From the NCBI RefSeq assembly GCF_017165765.1, contig NZ_JAFGZD010000008.1, positions 124,001 through 188,000 of the forward strand: a stretch of 64,000 nt of DNA, given 5' to 3'. Shown here piece after piece: positions 8,228 through 17,819 of the stretch. A program made the position numbers and the translations under genes. The DNA is from Pseudomonas capsici (lineage in GTDB: Bacteria; Pseudomonadota; Gammaproteobacteria; Pseudomonadales; Pseudomonadaceae). Position 1 is the first letter of the stretch, and each line of letters opens with the position of its first letter. A model generated the notes under the pieces. It was not told the origin of the DNA. It saw nothing but the letters and a program-made list of their open reading frames with translations, and ran no database searches.

Positions 8228-8506
8228 ATGGAACTGAGCAAAGCAGTAGGCGCTGCGCTGAAAGAAGCCAGAGAATCCAAAGGCCTCACTCAAGAGGATT
8301 TCGTAGGTGTAAGCGGGCGCTCATATCTGTCTGAAATCGAGCGAGGTCTGAAAAGTCCGACGCTTGAGAAGCTAGATCAGCTCGCCACCAGAATCGGGAT
8401 TCATCCTCTGGAGCTTTTGATCTCGTGTTATTCAATACAGGCATCAGTTAGCCAGCAGGAGATGCTGGATCTGTTGAGTAAGCGATTGCTGGAAGGCAGT
8501 AAGTAA
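8228..8506 (+). CDS. XRE-family transcriptional regulator
   Basis: The 92-residue single-domain HTH protein reads VGAALKEARESKGLTQEDFVGVSGRSYLSEIERGLKSPTLEKLDQLATRIGIHPLELL. That is a complete five-helix lambda-repressor-like DNA-binding domain. It ends with a short helical tail (QQEMLDLLSKRLLEGSK) that may dimerise. AAAGGGG lies 8-9 bases before the ATG. Its size and direct repeats upstream resemble controller-type regulators, but no restriction-modification genes are nearby. Confidence 0.85.
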   Translation: MELSKAVGAALKEARESKGLTQEDFVGVSGRSYLSEIERGLKSPTLEKLDQLATRIGIHPLELLISCYSIQASVSQQEMLDLLSKRLLEGSK

Positions 8507-8652
8507 CTGCCATCTGGATGATGCGTAATCCGGGTCGGATACACACGATCTCTCATCTCGAAAACCGGAATGCCAAACACAGACTCGATGTGATTGTGTA
8601 TCGAAGGTTTGAAGCCGATCCGGCTTCGCAGACAGGACCGCTGATAACAAGA

Positions 8653-8678
8653 GCAACCGCGCCCAAAGGCGCGGCTGC
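8653..8678 (-). terminator. hairpin after the 70-aa hypothetical gene
   Basis: CCGCGCC (8657-8663) pairs with GGCGCGG (8668-8674) around a 4-base loop, and the stem extends outward with one mismatch. On the minus strand it is followed by TTGCTCTTG, a weak U-rich tail. It lies 9 bp after the stop of the minus-strand gene and may also serve the XRE gene from the other side. Confidence 0.5.
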
Positions 8679-8686
8679 TTCCCCCC

Positions 8687-8899
8687 TTACTGCCAGTTCG
8701 CAGCAATCACGGCGTTCAACGAAGCCTGATAATTTTCCGACAGTTCTCCCGGCGCAGGAGGTGCGAAAGCCGCCATGGCTTGTACCATTTGGTCAACCTG
8801 ACTGGCCATCAGGACCTTGCCATCCGCCGTGCGGAATTGCTCGATCTGCTGTGCATCCTCCCAAGTGCCTTCGCCCCAGAACGACCATTTTTCAGGCAT
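8687..8899 (-). CDS. conserved-looking hypothetical protein (70 aa)
   Basis: This small protein starts MPEKWSFWGEGTWEDAQQIEQF, contains RTADGKVLMASQVDQMVQAMAAF, then a proline-rich AFAPPAPGEL, and ends SLNAVIAANWQ. TAAGG is 5 bases upstream of the ATG and a hairpin follows the stop, so it is a complete transcription unit. I recognise no domain. The composition (two amphipathic helices, no Cys) suggests a soluble cytoplasmic protein. Confidence 0.6.
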   Translation of the reverse strand: MPEKWSFWGEGTWEDAQQIEQFRTADGKVLMASQVDQMVQAMAAFAPPAPGELSENYQASLNAVIAANWQ

Positions 8900-9009
8900 A
8901 AACCTTACCAGCCGTCAGAAGTTCGACAGCGTGATACGGCTGTCATGGATTGCCCTGACACAGCTCGATGATGTTGAATCGCACGACATCGACCAGGAAG
9001 TCCCCCTCA

Positions 9010-9906
9010 ATGAAACTCCACCATCTGCTCCTCGCGATCCTGGTTACTGCCCTCTGGGGCCTTAACTTCTCGGTCATCAAGCTGGGTCTGACCTCTGTCG
9101 ATCCGTTCATCCTTGCAGGTCTGCGCTTCACGCTCTGTGCGCTGCCAGCAATCTTTTTCATTCCCAAGCCTGATGTCGCGTGGCGTTACATCATCGGTTA
9201 CGGGCTGATATTCGGCATAGGCCTGTGGGGTGTCGTCAATCTGGGGATCAAGACCGGGCTGTCGGCGGGGATTGCTTCGCTGGTTCTGCAGTTCAGTGCG
9301 TTTTTCACGATGCTGCTGGGGGCCTGGGTGTTCAAGGAGACCATCACGCGCTACCAGTTGGCCGGGATTGGCGTTGCGCTCTGCGGACTGTCAAGCATCA
9401 TCTTCATTGCGGACGGCTCGGTCACTGCGGCCGGGTTGGTGTTGGTGCTATTGGGCGCGGCGGCCTGGAGTGTCACGAACATCATCAATAAAAAAGCCGG
9501 GACCAAGCAGGTATTTGCCTTTCTGGTCTGGTCCAGTGCCTTTTCGCCAATTCCGCTTTTCCTTCTGGATTACCTCGTCAACGGCACCAGCGGTTACTCT
9601 GCGCTGATAAACCAGATCGACCACCGCGCTGTTCTGTCGATCCTGTTTCAGGTTTACCCCAACACCCTGTTCGGCTACTGGGTCTGGAACTCGCTGCTCA
9701 AGCAATACCCGGTGTCCACCGTTGCACCATTGTCATTACTGGTACCTATATTCGGGATGCTGGGCTCGGCGGTCATTTTCGGAGAAAGCCTGTCGCCGAT
9801 GAAAATCGTTGCCGTGGTCCTGATCGTATCGGGTCTGGCCGTCGGTCTTTACGGACAACGCATTCGCAATGCCTTGTTCGCTGGCCGCAGTCGCCCTCTG
9901 GCCTGA
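9010..9906 (+). CDS. EamA/DMT-family transporter
   Basis: The protein (298 aa) has ten hydrophobic segments in two EamA repeats. It opens with LLLAILVTALWGLNFSVIKLGL and has the second-repeat signature PLSLLVPIFGMLGSAVIFGESL. Such proteins export or exchange amino acids and other small metabolites. I use the ATG at 9010, which has AGGAAG upstream and places helix 1 at the N-terminus as is usual; the ATG at 8968 would add 14 polar residues. No operon partner is close, and the substrate cannot be predicted. Confidence 0.85.
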   Translation: MKLHHLLLAILVTALWGLNFSVIKLGLTSVDPFILAGLRFTLCALPAIFFIPKPDVAWRYIIGYGLIFGIGLWGVVNLGIKTGLSAGIASLVLQFSAFFTMLLGAWVFKETITRYQLAGIGVALCGLSSIIFIADGSVTAAGLVLVLLGAAAWSVTNIINKKAGTKQVFAFLVWSSAFSPIPLFLLDYLVNGTSGYSALINQIDHRAVLSILFQVYPNTLFGYWVWNSLLKQYPVSTVAPLSLLVPIFGMLGSAVIFGESLSPMKIVAVVLIVSGLAVGLYGQRIRNALFAGRSRPLA

Positions 9907-9977
9907 TCGATGAGTCATGAACAACGGACAGCATCACCGGTCGAAACGATCATCCTCAAACATTCCGAGGTTCCCGC

Positions 9978-10817
9978 ATGAGCACTACTCCTTACACGCC
10001 TCCAAAGGTCTGGCAGCCTGCCTCGTCCGGCGGCACCTTCGCCAATATCAACCGCCCGGTTGCCGGTCCCACCCATGAAAAGGAACTGCCGGTCGGCAAG
10101 CATCCGCTGCAGCTCTACTCGCTGGCCACACCCAACGGGGTGAAGGTCACTATTCTGCTGGAAGAGTTGCTGGCACTTGGGCACAGCGGTGCCGAGTATG
10201 ACGCCTGGCTGATCAAGATTTCGGAAGGCGATCAGTTCTCCAGCGGTTTTGTCGGAGTCAATCCCAACTCCAAGATCCCTGCGTTGCTGGACCGCAGCCA
10301 GGAGACGCCAGTGCGGGTATTCGAGTCCGGCTCGATCCTGCTTTATCTGGCGGAGAAGTTTTCCAGCTTCCTGCCAACCGATCATGCTGGCCGGACAGAA
10401 ACCCTGAACTGGCTGTTCTGGCAAATGGGTGCGGCGCCGTATCTGGGCGGCGGTTTCGGGCATTTCTATGCCTATGCACCGGAAAAGATCGAGTACGCCA
10501 TCAACCGTTTCGCGATGGAAGCCAAGCGTCAGCTGGATGTGCTGGATCGTCGCTTGGGCGAAAGCCGTTATCTGGCCGGCGATACTTACACCATCGCCGA
10601 CATCGCCGTGTGGCCATGGTATGGCGCACTGGTGCAGAACACTGTGTATTCCGCAGCGGAGTTCCTGTCCGTGCATGAATACCCGAACCTGCTGCGCTGG
10701 ACCGAAGAGATCGCTGCACGCCCGGCAGTGATACGCGGCAAGAAGGTCAATCGCACATGGGGTGATGAAGCGGATCAGGTTCCAGAGCGGCATCAGGCGT
10801 CTGATCTGGACAAGTGA
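9978..10817 (+). CDS. yghU: glutathione S-transferase family protein, YghU type
   Basis: The 279-residue protein has the long YghU-type N-terminal extension (TPPKVWQPASSGGTFANINRPVAG), then a thioredoxin-like domain with LYSLATPNGVKVTILLEELL. The glutathione-site motif NSKIPALLD and the ESGSILLYLAEK helix follow, and after them an all-helical domain. YghU enzymes bind two glutathiones and show disulfide-bond reductase and organic peroxidase activity. The length (E. coli YghU is 288 aa) and motif order support the call. Expression is probably independent, because a palindromic repeat follows the gene. Confidence 0.92.
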   Translation: MSTTPYTPPKVWQPASSGGTFANINRPVAGPTHEKELPVGKHPLQLYSLATPNGVKVTILLEELLALGHSGAEYDAWLIKISEGDQFSSGFVGVNPNSKIPALLDRSQETPVRVFESGSILLYLAEKFSSFLPTDHAGRTETLNWLFWQMGAAPYLGGGFGHFYAYAPEKIEYAINRFAMEAKRQLDVLDRRLGESRYLAGDTYTIADIAVWPWYGALVQNTVYSAAEFLSVHEYPNLLRWTEEIAARPAVIRGKKVNRTWGDEADQVPERHQASDLDK

Positions 10818-10845
10818 CATGTGCCCAGAGGCTAACTAATAGAGA

Positions 10846-10983
10846 AATGCCGATCAGTTAAGGTGCAAACAAACCTGTAGGAGGCAGCTTGCTGGCGAAA
10901 ATGGCTGAAAGCCGACTGCGTACGTACGTGAAGTCGCCAGCAAGCTGCCTCCGACAAAGTGACGACCTTAACTGATCGGCATT
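10846..10983. repeat. REP palindrome nested inside a second long inverted repeat
   Basis: The inner arms (10880-10898 and 10934-10952, 19 bp, containing GGAGGCAGCTTGCTGGCGA) are the REP family also seen at 16610 and 26119. An outer, unrelated perfect 19-bp inverted repeat (AATGCCGATCAGTTAAGGT at 10846-10864, its complement at 10965-10983) encloses them. The outer right arm contains the stop codon of the DUF1016 gene. Confidence 0.9.
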
Positions 10984-12028
10984 ATGGCTTCAGGGTGTCC
11001 AACTCATCCGACAAGGCTGCTTCGATCTGGGCAATACTCGGCAGACTTTGTGTCAATGTCTCCGGCAAGTCTCGCAGTAACTGATATTCCGCGACGCCCA
11101 TGGGTTTACCGAAGCCGGATAAAGCATAATCCGCGACCAGACGATTGTGCTGTCGGCATAACAACAGGCCGATGGTGGGCTTGTCATCGTCAGCCTTGAT
11201 CTGCGCATCGACCGCGGCCAGATAAAAGTTCAGTTGCCCGGCGTGCTCGGGCTTGAATGATGTGGCCTTGAGTTCTACCACCACATAGCACTTGAGCCGG
11301 GTGTGGTAGAACAGCAAGTCGATGAAGAACTCGTCACCCGCCACTTCCAGCCGAAACTGACGCCCTACAAATGCAAAACCTGCCCCCAACTCCATCAGGA
11401 AACGGGTGATGTGCTGAATCAATCCATTCTCGATCTCTCGCTCCCGGGCGTCATTACCCAGGCCAAGAAAATCAAACAGATACGGATCCTTCAATACTTG
11501 CCGGGCAAGAGCCGAGTCATCGGAGGACAAGTGCATATCGAAGTTGGAGACGGCCCCGCCCTGACGCAGGTGCAAGCAGCTCTTGATATTGGCTTCCAGC
11601 GTGCTGCGCGACCAGCCATGCTCCACGGCTTGCGCCGCATACCACTCTCGATCCGGGGTGTTATTCAGCCTGGTCAGCAGGGTTACGATGTGGAACCAGG
11701 GTAATTGGTCAGCAGGCTGCTGACCAAATTGACCATCAGGGCAATGCTGTGCAAAAAAGCGCATGTATTTAAGGTTGCTGGCAGACCAGCCTTGCATATC
11801 AGGGAAGGCATCTTTCAAATCATCAGCCAATTGCTGGATAACTTTTGCTCCCCAACCCTGATTCTGTTGCCGTTGCTGGATATCCAGCCCAATCCGGTGA
11901 TACAACCTGACCAGCTCACTATTGACCGCCAGAGCCGCACGCTGCCGCGCCCTTTTGATATCGCCCTTGAGCGACATTAACCAATCGCTATATCCCTCAG
12001 GCTGAACAGACGTCGTACTATTGCTCAC
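10982..12028 (-). CDS. PDDEXK nuclease domain-containing protein (DUF1016/YhcG family)
   Basis: The 348-residue protein has the N-terminal DUF1016 helical domain (SELVRLYHRIGLDIQQRQ, then WSASNLKYMRFFAQ and LPWFHIVTLLTRL). A C-terminal PD-(D/E)XK nuclease fold follows, with Asp in EFFIDLLFYHTRLKCYVVVELKA and the Glu-x-Lys in VELKA. YhcG-like proteins are linked to DNA metabolism and mobile-element conflict, but no reaction is firmly assigned. No restriction subunits adjoin it. The stop codon lies inside a long inverted repeat. GC content looks ordinary, so recent transfer is not evident. Confidence 0.9.
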   Translation of the reverse strand: MSNSTTSVQPEGYSDWLMSLKGDIKRARQRAALAVNSELVRLYHRIGLDIQQRQQNQGWGAKVIQQLADDLKDAFPDMQGWSASNLKYMRFFAQHCPDGQFGQQPADQLPWFHIVTLLTRLNNTPDREWYAAQAVEHGWSRSTLEANIKSCLHLRQGGAVSNFDMHLSSDDSALARQVLKDPYLFDFLGLGNDAREREIENGLIQHITRFLMELGAGFAFVGRQFRLEVAGDEFFIDLLFYHTRLKCYVVVELKATSFKPEHAGQLNFYLAAVDAQIKADDDKPTIGLLLCRQHNRLVADYALSGFGKPMGVAEYQLLRDLPETLTQSLPSIAQIEAALSDELDTLKP

Positions 12029-12175
12029 AAACCACCTCTTCTATCGCTCAAATACAAGAGGCAGCGCATGATAATCACCCGTGACGGCAGGCTGTATGCA
12101 GGATGCTTCTGAATCTTGTGTCTCCGCTGTCCGGCAAGCTGAAATCCCTTTTTCCAGGTAGTTCGGAGCCCCGCA

Positions 12176-13348
12176 ATGCCCCAAGACAAAGACCCGCTCG
12201 CTCAGACTGCGCTGTCCCAATCTGGTCGTAGCGCCAGCAGCGGGCCGGGCATTGCGGTCAATCCGCCAGTGGTGCGCATGAGCACCGTACTGTTCGACAG
12301 CCTGCAAAGCCTGCGTGAAGCGGAGGCGCGGACTGCCGGGCCGGATCGTTCGCTGACCTACGCGGCCAATGGCAATCCGACAGCCTTTGCCTTGCAGGAT
12401 CTGGTTTCCGAACTTGAAGGTGCCCACGGCACTTGCCTGTATTCCACAGGACTGGCCGCAGCAGCACAGATGTTTCAAGCCTTTGTGCGTCCCGGCCAGC
12501 ATGTGTTGATCACCGAGGCGGTATACGGCCCGATTCGGCGACTGGTCAGGACCTGGATGACGGCCTTCGATATCGAATTCGATTACTACGCTGCCGATGG
12601 CAGTAACGTCGAGTCGCTGATCAAGCCCAATACACGCATGATCTATGCGGAGGTGCCCGGTTCGCTGACGTTCGACATGTGTGATCTGCGCGCCCTGTCG
12701 CGACTGTGCAAGGAGCGCGCTCTGTTGCTGGCGGTGGATAACTCCTGGGGTTCAGGGGTGCTGTTCAAGCCGCTCGAACTGGGCGCGGATATTTCGCTGA
12801 TGGCCCTGACCAAATATATCGCCGGACACTCGGACGTGATGATGGGCAGTGTCAGCACCACCGAAGCGCACTGGAAAACCCTCAAGACCATGAACACCGC
12901 CGTGGGCAATACCGTAAGCCCGGACGATGCCTATCTTGTGCTGCGCGGTGCCCGAAGCCTTGCGGCACGCATGAAGATGCACGAGAGCAATGCCCTGCAG
13001 GTCGCACAATGGCTGCAAGGCCATGAGCAGGTTGCTCGTGTTCTGCATCTAGCCTTGCCGGAGGATCCGGGACATGCCATCTGGAAGCGGGACTTCCATG
13101 GCTGTAACGGTTTGCTGAGTTTTGAGTTCAAGACCACCGACCGTCAGGTGCTGGACCGGTTTACCGGAGCCTTGAAGCTGTTCGGGGTCGGTTATTCCTG
13201 GGGCGGCTTTGAAAGTCTGGTGTCCGAGGTGGATCACTATGGTGCCCGGGAGCAGGGTCTGCCGATGCTGCGCCTGCAAATCGGCCTGGAAAACCCGGAT
13301 GATCTGATCGAGGACCTCAAAGCCGGATTTGCAGCAGCCCTGAGCTGA
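12176..13348 (+). CDS. metC: cystathionine beta-lyase
   Basis: The 390-residue PLP enzyme of the Cys/Met metabolism family cleaves cystathionine to homocysteine, pyruvate and ammonia in methionine synthesis. Visible motifs are YAANGNPTAFALQDLVSELEGA near residues 62-83, the LYSTGLAAAA phosphate-binding turn, Asp in LAVDNSWGSG, and the PLP lysine in LTKYIAGHSDVMMG. GGAG sits 8 bases before the ATG. It is divergent from the DUF1016 gene. Cystathionine gamma-lyase activity cannot be separated from sequence alone, but the SLTFD and YSWGGFESL motifs fit MetC. Confidence 0.9.
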   Translation: MPQDKDPLAQTALSQSGRSASSGPGIAVNPPVVRMSTVLFDSLQSLREAEARTAGPDRSLTYAANGNPTAFALQDLVSELEGAHGTCLYSTGLAAAAQMFQAFVRPGQHVLITEAVYGPIRRLVRTWMTAFDIEFDYYAADGSNVESLIKPNTRMIYAEVPGSLTFDMCDLRALSRLCKERALLLAVDNSWGSGVLFKPLELGADISLMALTKYIAGHSDVMMGSVSTTEAHWKTLKTMNTAVGNTVSPDDAYLVLRGARSLAARMKMHESNALQVAQWLQGHEQVARVLHLALPEDPGHAIWKRDFHGCNGLLSFEFKTTDRQVLDRFTGALKLFGVGYSWGGFESLVSEVDHYGAREQGLPMLRLQIGLENPDDLIEDLKAGFAAALS

Positions 13349-13438
13349 CGGCCAGTCATTCTGCCCGTTCAAGCGTTTGCCCCGCGGCCCCGGCTCTGCT
13401 AGTGTCGCGGCGGTTTAATCTTCACCGGGAATGCCGCC

Positions 13439-13681
13439 ATGGCCCGCAAGAAAGCTGCACTGGATTTCGAACAATCCCTTACCGATCTGCAAACGCTGGT
13501 TGAGCGTCTGGAGAATGGTGAGCTGTCGTTGGAAGACTCATTGACCGCTTTCGAGCAAGGCGTTCGCCTGACACGTGACTGCCAGAATGCCCTGGCCCAG
13601 GCCGAGCAGAAGGTGCAGGTGTTGCTGGAACGCGATGGCGAACTGGCCGAAGAGCCCTTCGAAGCGGATCAACCCGAATGA
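13439..13681 (+). CDS. xseB: exodeoxyribonuclease VII small subunit
   Basis: The 80-residue XseB has the family core [35 protein letters not shown] followed by a helical end. It binds the XseA large subunit, which degrades single-stranded DNA in both directions. The stop overlaps the ispA start by 4 nt (ATGA), and ispA is the usual neighbour in gamma-proteobacteria. Confidence 0.96.
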   Translation: MARKKAALDFEQSLTDLQTLVERLENGELSLEDSLTAFEQGVRLTRDCQNALAQAEQKVQVLLERDGELAEEPFEADQPE

Positions 13682-14565
13682 TCGCGAGCTATCAGGCGCA
13701 AAGCCAGGCTCGCGTCAACGCGGCACTCGAAGGTCTGTTTGAAGCGCCGGGCCCGGAGCTGACCCGGCTTTATGCCGCCATGCGTTACAGCGTGATGAAC
13801 GGCGGCAAGCGGGTACGCCCGCTGCTGGCTTATGCAGCCTGCGAAGCGCTGGGCGGTGTTGCCGAAGAGGCCAATGGTGCCGCCTGTGCGGTCGAACTGA
13901 TCCATGCCTATTCGCTGGTGCATGATGATCTGCCGGCCATGGACGACGACGACCTGCGTCGCGGCCAGCCCACTACTCATAAAGCCTTCGATGAGGCCTG
14001 TGCGATCCTTGCGGGCGACGGCCTGCAAAGCCTGGCTTTTACTGCCCTGCTCGATCCGCGCCTGAGTTCACGCGATGCCGAAACCCGCTTGCAGATGGTC
14101 AGCACACTGGCCGTGGCCGCAGGCCCCGCGGGCATGGTGGGCGGGCAAGCCATCGATCTGGGTTCGGTAGGCTTGAAGCTCGATCAGGCAGCACTGGAAT
14201 TCATGCATCGACACAAGACCGGTGCGCTGATCGAAGCCAGCGTCAGGCTCGGCGCACTGGCCAGCGGTCATGCCGATCAGGCGCGACTCGATGCCTTGCA
14301 GGTCTATGCTCGCGCCATTGGTCTGGCCTTCCAGGTGCAGGACGACATTCTCGACGTCGAAAGCGATACCGCGACCCTGGGCAAACGCCAGGGCGCCGAC
14401 ATTGCCCGCGACAAACCGACCTACCCCGCGCTGCTTGGTCTGGAACCTGCCAAACTCTATGCGCTGGAGCTTCGCGATCAGGCGCTGAACGCGCTGCAAT
14501 CTTTCGACGCCGCCGCAGAGCCTTTGCGAGAGCTGGCGCGTTACATCGTCGAACGCCGCAACTGA
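13678..14565 (+). CDS. ispA: (2E,6E)-farnesyl diphosphate synthase
   Basis: The 295-residue trans-prenyltransferase has both aspartate-rich motifs: [15 protein letters not shown] (about residues 82-96) and DDILD with the following lysine-rich helix (about 221-225). It condenses isopentenyl diphosphate with dimethylallyl and geranyl diphosphate to give farnesyl diphosphate for quinones, undecaprenyl phosphate and other products. The start overlaps the xseB stop. A hairpin follows before dxs, so dxs may be transcribed partly by its own promoter. Confidence 0.95.
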   Translation: MIASYQAQSQARVNAALEGLFEAPGPELTRLYAAMRYSVMNGGKRVRPLLAYAACEALGGVAEEANGAACAVELIHAYSLVHDDLPAMDDDDLRRGQPTTHKAFDEACAILAGDGLQSLAFTALLDPRLSSRDAETRLQMVSTLAVAAGPAGMVGGQAIDLGSVGLKLDQAALEFMHRHKTGALIEASVRLGALASGHADQARLDALQVYARAIGLAFQVQDDILDVESDTATLGKRQGADIARDKPTYPALLGLEPAKLYALELRDQALNALQSFDAAAEPLRELARYIVERRN

Positions 14566-14581
14566 TACAGACAACCGAACG

Positions 14582-14619
14582 TCAGACCTGATGAATCAAC
14601 AGCGCCAAATCAGGTCTGA
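14582..14619 (+). terminator. hairpin between ispA and dxs
   Basis: TCAGACCTGAT (14582-14592) is the exact complement of ATCAGGTCTGA (14609-14619), with a 16-base loop and TTTTCC immediately after. It fits an intrinsic terminator or partial attenuator for the xseB-ispA transcript. Confidence 0.6.
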
Positions 14620-14714
14620 TTTTCCATACCCGCGTATCTGCAGGATGCACTTCATGGGCAGCTTGCGATGCATAAGGTAAACTGCCGCCTCTTTTACTTA
14701 TAACGATTCGCCTG

Positions 14715-16607
14715 ATGCCCACGACGTTCAAAGAGATTCCCCGCGAGCGCCCGGTTACGCCGTTGCTTGACCGTGCAGATACACCGGACGGCCTGCGCCG
14801 CCTGGGTGAAGCCGAGCTGGAAACCCTGGCCGATGAACTGCGCCTGGAGTTGCTCTATTCCGTTGGCCAGACCGGCGGGCACTTCGGTGCAGGCCTTGGC
14901 GTCATCGAACTGACCATCGCCCTGCATTACGTGTTCGATACCCCCGATGACCGTCTGGTCTGGGATGTCGGTCATCAGGCCTATCCGCACAAGATCCTTA
15001 CCGGCCGTCGCCAGCGCATGACCACTCTGCGCCAGAAGGACGGTATTGCCGCGTTCCCGCGTCGCAGCGAGAGCGAGTACGACACCTTTGGCGTCGGGCA
15101 TTCCAGCACTTCCATCAGTGCCGCGCTGGGCATGGCGATTGCCGCCCGCCTGCAAGGCAGCGATCGCAAGTCCATTGCAGTGATCGGCGATGGCGCCTTG
15201 ACCGCGGGCATGGCTTTCGAGGCGCTGAACCATGCACCGGAAGTCGAGGCTGACATGCTGGTGATCCTCAACGACAACGATATGTCGATTTCGCGCAATG
15301 TCGGCGGTCTGTCCAACTATCTGGCCAAGATCCTTTCCAGCCGTACCTACACCAGCATGCGCGAAGGCAGCAAGAAAGTGCTGTCCCGCCTGCCCGGTGC
15401 CTGGGAAATCGCCCGACGCACCGAAGAGTACGCCAAGGGCATGCTGGTCCCCGGTACGCTGTTTGAAGAGCTGGGCTGGAACTACATCGGCCCTATCGAT
15501 GGCCACGACCTGCCAACCCTGATCGCTACCCTGCGTAACATGCGTGACCTCAAGGGGCCGCAGTTCCTGCATGTCGTGACCAAGAAGGGCAAAGGTTTCG
15601 CGCCAGCCGAAGTCGATCCTATCGGCTATCACGCCATCACCAAGCTCGACCCGCTGAATGCACCCGCCGCGCCGAAAAAAGCCAGCGGGCCGAAGTATTC
15701 GGGTGTGTTCGGTCAGTGGATCTGTGACATGGCCAAGGCTGATTCACGGCTGGTGGGCATTACCCCGGCCATGAAGGAAGGCTCCGATCTGGTGGAGTTC
15801 AGCGAGCGTTTCCCGAGTCGCTACTTCGACGTGGCGATTGCCGAACAGCACGCGGTCACCCTCGCTGCCGGCATGGCCTGCGAAGGCAGCAAGCCGGTGG
15901 TCGCGATCTACTCCACCTTCCTGCAGCGCGGTTATGACCAGTTGATACATGACGTGGCGGTGCAGAATCTCGACGTACTGTTCGCCATCGACCGCGCCGG
16001 TCTGGTGGGCGAAGACGGCCCGACTCATGCCGGCAGCTTCGACCTGTCTTACCTGCGCTGCATTCCCGGCATGCTGGTGATGACGCCAAGTGACGAAAAC
16101 GAGCTGCGCCAGATGCTCAACACCGGTTACCTGTATGTCGGCCCGGCGGCTGTGCGTTACCCGCGTGGCACCGGCCCGAATGCAGTGATCGACAATGGCC
16201 TGCAACCCATCGAAATCGGCAAGGGCGTGGTTCGTCGTTCGGGCAAGCGCGTTGCCATGCTGGTGTTCGGCGTGCAACTGGCCGATGCGCTGGAAGTCGC
16301 GGAAAAACTCGATGCCACGGTGATCGACATGCGTTTCGTCAAGCCACTGGACGAAGCCCTGATCCGCGAAACGGCAGCCAGCCATGATTTGCTGGTGACC
16401 ATTGAAGAAAACGCCATCATGGGTGGCGCGGGCGCGGCGGTCAGCGAGTTCCTGGCGCGGGAGAATATCCTCAAGTCGGTGCTGCATCTCGGCTTGCCCG
16501 ACATCTATGTCGAACACGCCAAGCCCGCGCAGATGCTGGCCGAGTGCGGGCTGGATGCCGAAGGTATCGAAGCGGCGATCAATGCACGGTTGGCTCTGAT
16601 CAACTGA
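14715..16607 (+). CDS. dxs: 1-deoxy-D-xylulose-5-phosphate synthase
   Basis: The 630-residue thiamine-diphosphate enzyme makes DXP from pyruvate and glyceraldehyde 3-phosphate, the entry step of the MEP isoprenoid pathway. The ThDP-binding [17 protein letters not shown] is near residue 155 with NDNDMSIS after it. The catalytic glutamate is in [15 protein letters not shown], and the transketolase pyrimidine domain follows ([26 protein letters not shown]). Length is normal. Grouping with ispA and xseB is the usual pseudomonad arrangement. Confidence 0.97.
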   Translation: MPTTFKEIPRERPVTPLLDRADTPDGLRRLGEAELETLADELRLELLYSVGQTGGHFGAGLGVIELTIALHYVFDTPDDRLVWDVGHQAYPHKILTGRRQRMTTLRQKDGIAAFPRRSESEYDTFGVGHSSTSISAALGMAIAARLQGSDRKSIAVIGDGALTAGMAFEALNHAPEVEADMLVILNDNDMSISRNVGGLSNYLAKILSSRTYTSMREGSKKVLSRLPGAWEIARRTEEYAKGMLVPGTLFEELGWNYIGPIDGHDLPTLIATLRNMRDLKGPQFLHVVTKKGKGFAPAEVDPIGYHAITKLDPLNAPAAPKKASGPKYSGVFGQWICDMAKADSRLVGITPAMKEGSDLVEFSERFPSRYFDVAIAEQHAVTLAAGMACEGSKPVVAIYSTFLQRGYDQLIHDVAVQNLDVLFAIDRAGLVGEDGPTHAGSFDLSYLRCIPGMLVMTPSDENELRQMLNTGYLYVGPAAVRYPRGTGPNAVIDNGLQPIEIGKGVVRRSGKRVAMLVFGVQLADALEVAEKLDATVIDMRFVKPLDEALIRETAASHDLLVTIEENAIMGGAGAAVSEFLARENILKSVLHLGLPDIYVEHAKPAQMLAECGLDAEGIEAAINARLALIN

Positions 16608-16609
16608 TC

Positions 16610-16664
16610 GTGGGAGGCAGCTTGCTGGCGACAAAAGTCATGTCGCCAGCAAGCTGCCTCCCAC
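16610..16664. repeat. REP palindrome
   Basis: 24-bp arms (16610-16633 and 16641-16664) form a perfect inverted repeat around a 7-base loop, with core GGGAGGCAGCTTGCTGGCGA. It lies between the convergent dxs and the membrane-protein gene, 2 bp after the dxs stop. The same core occurs at 10880 and 26119. Confidence 0.95.
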
Positions 16665-16681
16665 AGATTTGTGCCTGGGCT

Positions 16682-17101
16682 TTATCCCAGTTGCGGCGGA
16701 ATCCGGTACAGGTAGAACAGCGCCACGGTTGAAAGTGCGAGCAGAAATACCGGCACCGGCTCAAGCCCGATAAACAGCGCGCCTGCGGCAATCCAGGCCG
16801 GAATCCCGGCAAACAGGAAAGCAATGCGCCGAGTGGCGGCCAGCTTGAGCCAGGCTGCGGTTTCTTCAGGTGTATCGAGTGCCGCCTGAGTCGCGATCAA
16901 GGCGCGCTTGAAGGCGCCGAAAGGCTTGAGGCTGAGGAACATCGATGCGACACCGGCGATGAACAGCGGCATCGCCAGTACATGGATCATGAGTTCGCCT
17001 GTATCCAGAAAGATGCAGACCACCAGCAATGGCGCAAGACTCAGGCCCAGTTGTTGCCACCAGGCCAGCGCCATCCGTCTGCGCACATTGTTGCGATTCA
17101 C
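16682..17101 (-). CDS. conserved membrane protein next to ribA
   Basis: The 139-residue protein has four predicted membrane helices: [53 protein letters not shown] and [15 protein letters not shown]. The N-terminus is strongly basic ([10 protein letters not shown]). I recognise no functional family. Its start overlaps the ribA stop by 4 nt, so it is translated as the second gene of a ribA unit, but a role in riboflavin synthesis is not implied by the sequence. Confidence 0.8.
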   Translation of the reverse strand: MNRNNVRRRMALAWWQQLGLSLAPLLVVCIFLDTGELMIHVLAMPLFIAGVASMFLSLKPFGAFKRALIATQAALDTPEETAAWLKLAATRRIAFLFAGIPAWIAAGALFIGLEPVPVFLLALSTVALFYLYRIPPQLG

Positions 17102-17715
17102 GCCGGATCGACCTCACTCTGGTGCTCATTGCCCATCATGTGGCCCAGTTTGCCGGCCTTGGTCGCCAGGTACAGTTTGTTGTGCGGGTTTTGGCCTGTG
17201 TGCAGCGGTACACGCTCGGCCACCTTGATGCCCATGTCGGTCAAGGCTTTGACCTTGCGCGGGTTGTTGGTCATCAGGCGCAGGGAGTCGACCTTCAGAT
17301 GTTGCAGCATCGGCAGGCAGATCGCGTAATCACGCTGGTCAGCCGCAAAGCCCAGACGCTCGTTGGCTTCAACGGTATCGGCACCGCCATCCTGCAATTC
17401 GTAGGCGCGGATCTTGTTCATCAGGCCGATACCGCGCCCTTCCTGACGCAGATACAACAGAACACCACGACCTTCGGTGGCAATGGCGCGCAGTGCGGCT
17501 TCAAGTTGCGAGCCGCAGTCGCAACGCTGGCTGAACAGAGCATCGCCAGTCAGACATTCGGAATGCACCCGGCCTAGAACAGGAGCGCCATCGGCAATGT
17601 CGCCCAGGCTCAGAACGACGTGCTCGCGCCCGGTTTCCTGCTCGAAAAAGCCGTTCATGGTGAATTCTGCAAAAGGGGTAGGCAGCTTGGAGGCAGCAAC
17701 AAATACGACGGGCAC
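17098..17715 (-). CDS. ribA: GTP cyclohydrolase II
   Basis: The 205-residue enzyme converts GTP to 2,5-diamino-6-ribosylamino-pyrimidinone 5'-phosphate, the first committed step of riboflavin synthesis. The zinc ligands are complete in [20 protein letters not shown], with RQEGRGIGL and the NNPRKV region following. The start codon is GTG, supported by AGGAG 7 bases upstream. This intact copy explains why the cyclohydrolase half of the RibBA protein encoded at 20409 could lose its zinc site. Confidence 0.96.
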   Translation of the reverse strand: MPVVFVAASKLPTPFAEFTMNGFFEQETGREHVVLSLGDIADGAPVLGRVHSECLTGDALFSQRCDCGSQLEAALRAIATEGRGVLLYLRQEGRGIGLMNKIRAYELQDGGADTVEANERLGFAADQRDYAICLPMLQHLKVDSLRLMTNNPRKVKALTDMGIKVAERVPLHTGQNPHNKLYLATKAGKLGHMMGNEHQSEVDPA

Positions 17716-17819
17716 CGTGTGCTCCTGGTAGTAGAAGACTGAGAATTCGCAAGGTCCGATTGTAACAGCACGTTCCTGAGGACGCTTAGGCTGAATTCTT
17801 ACCGATTAATATCAAAAAG

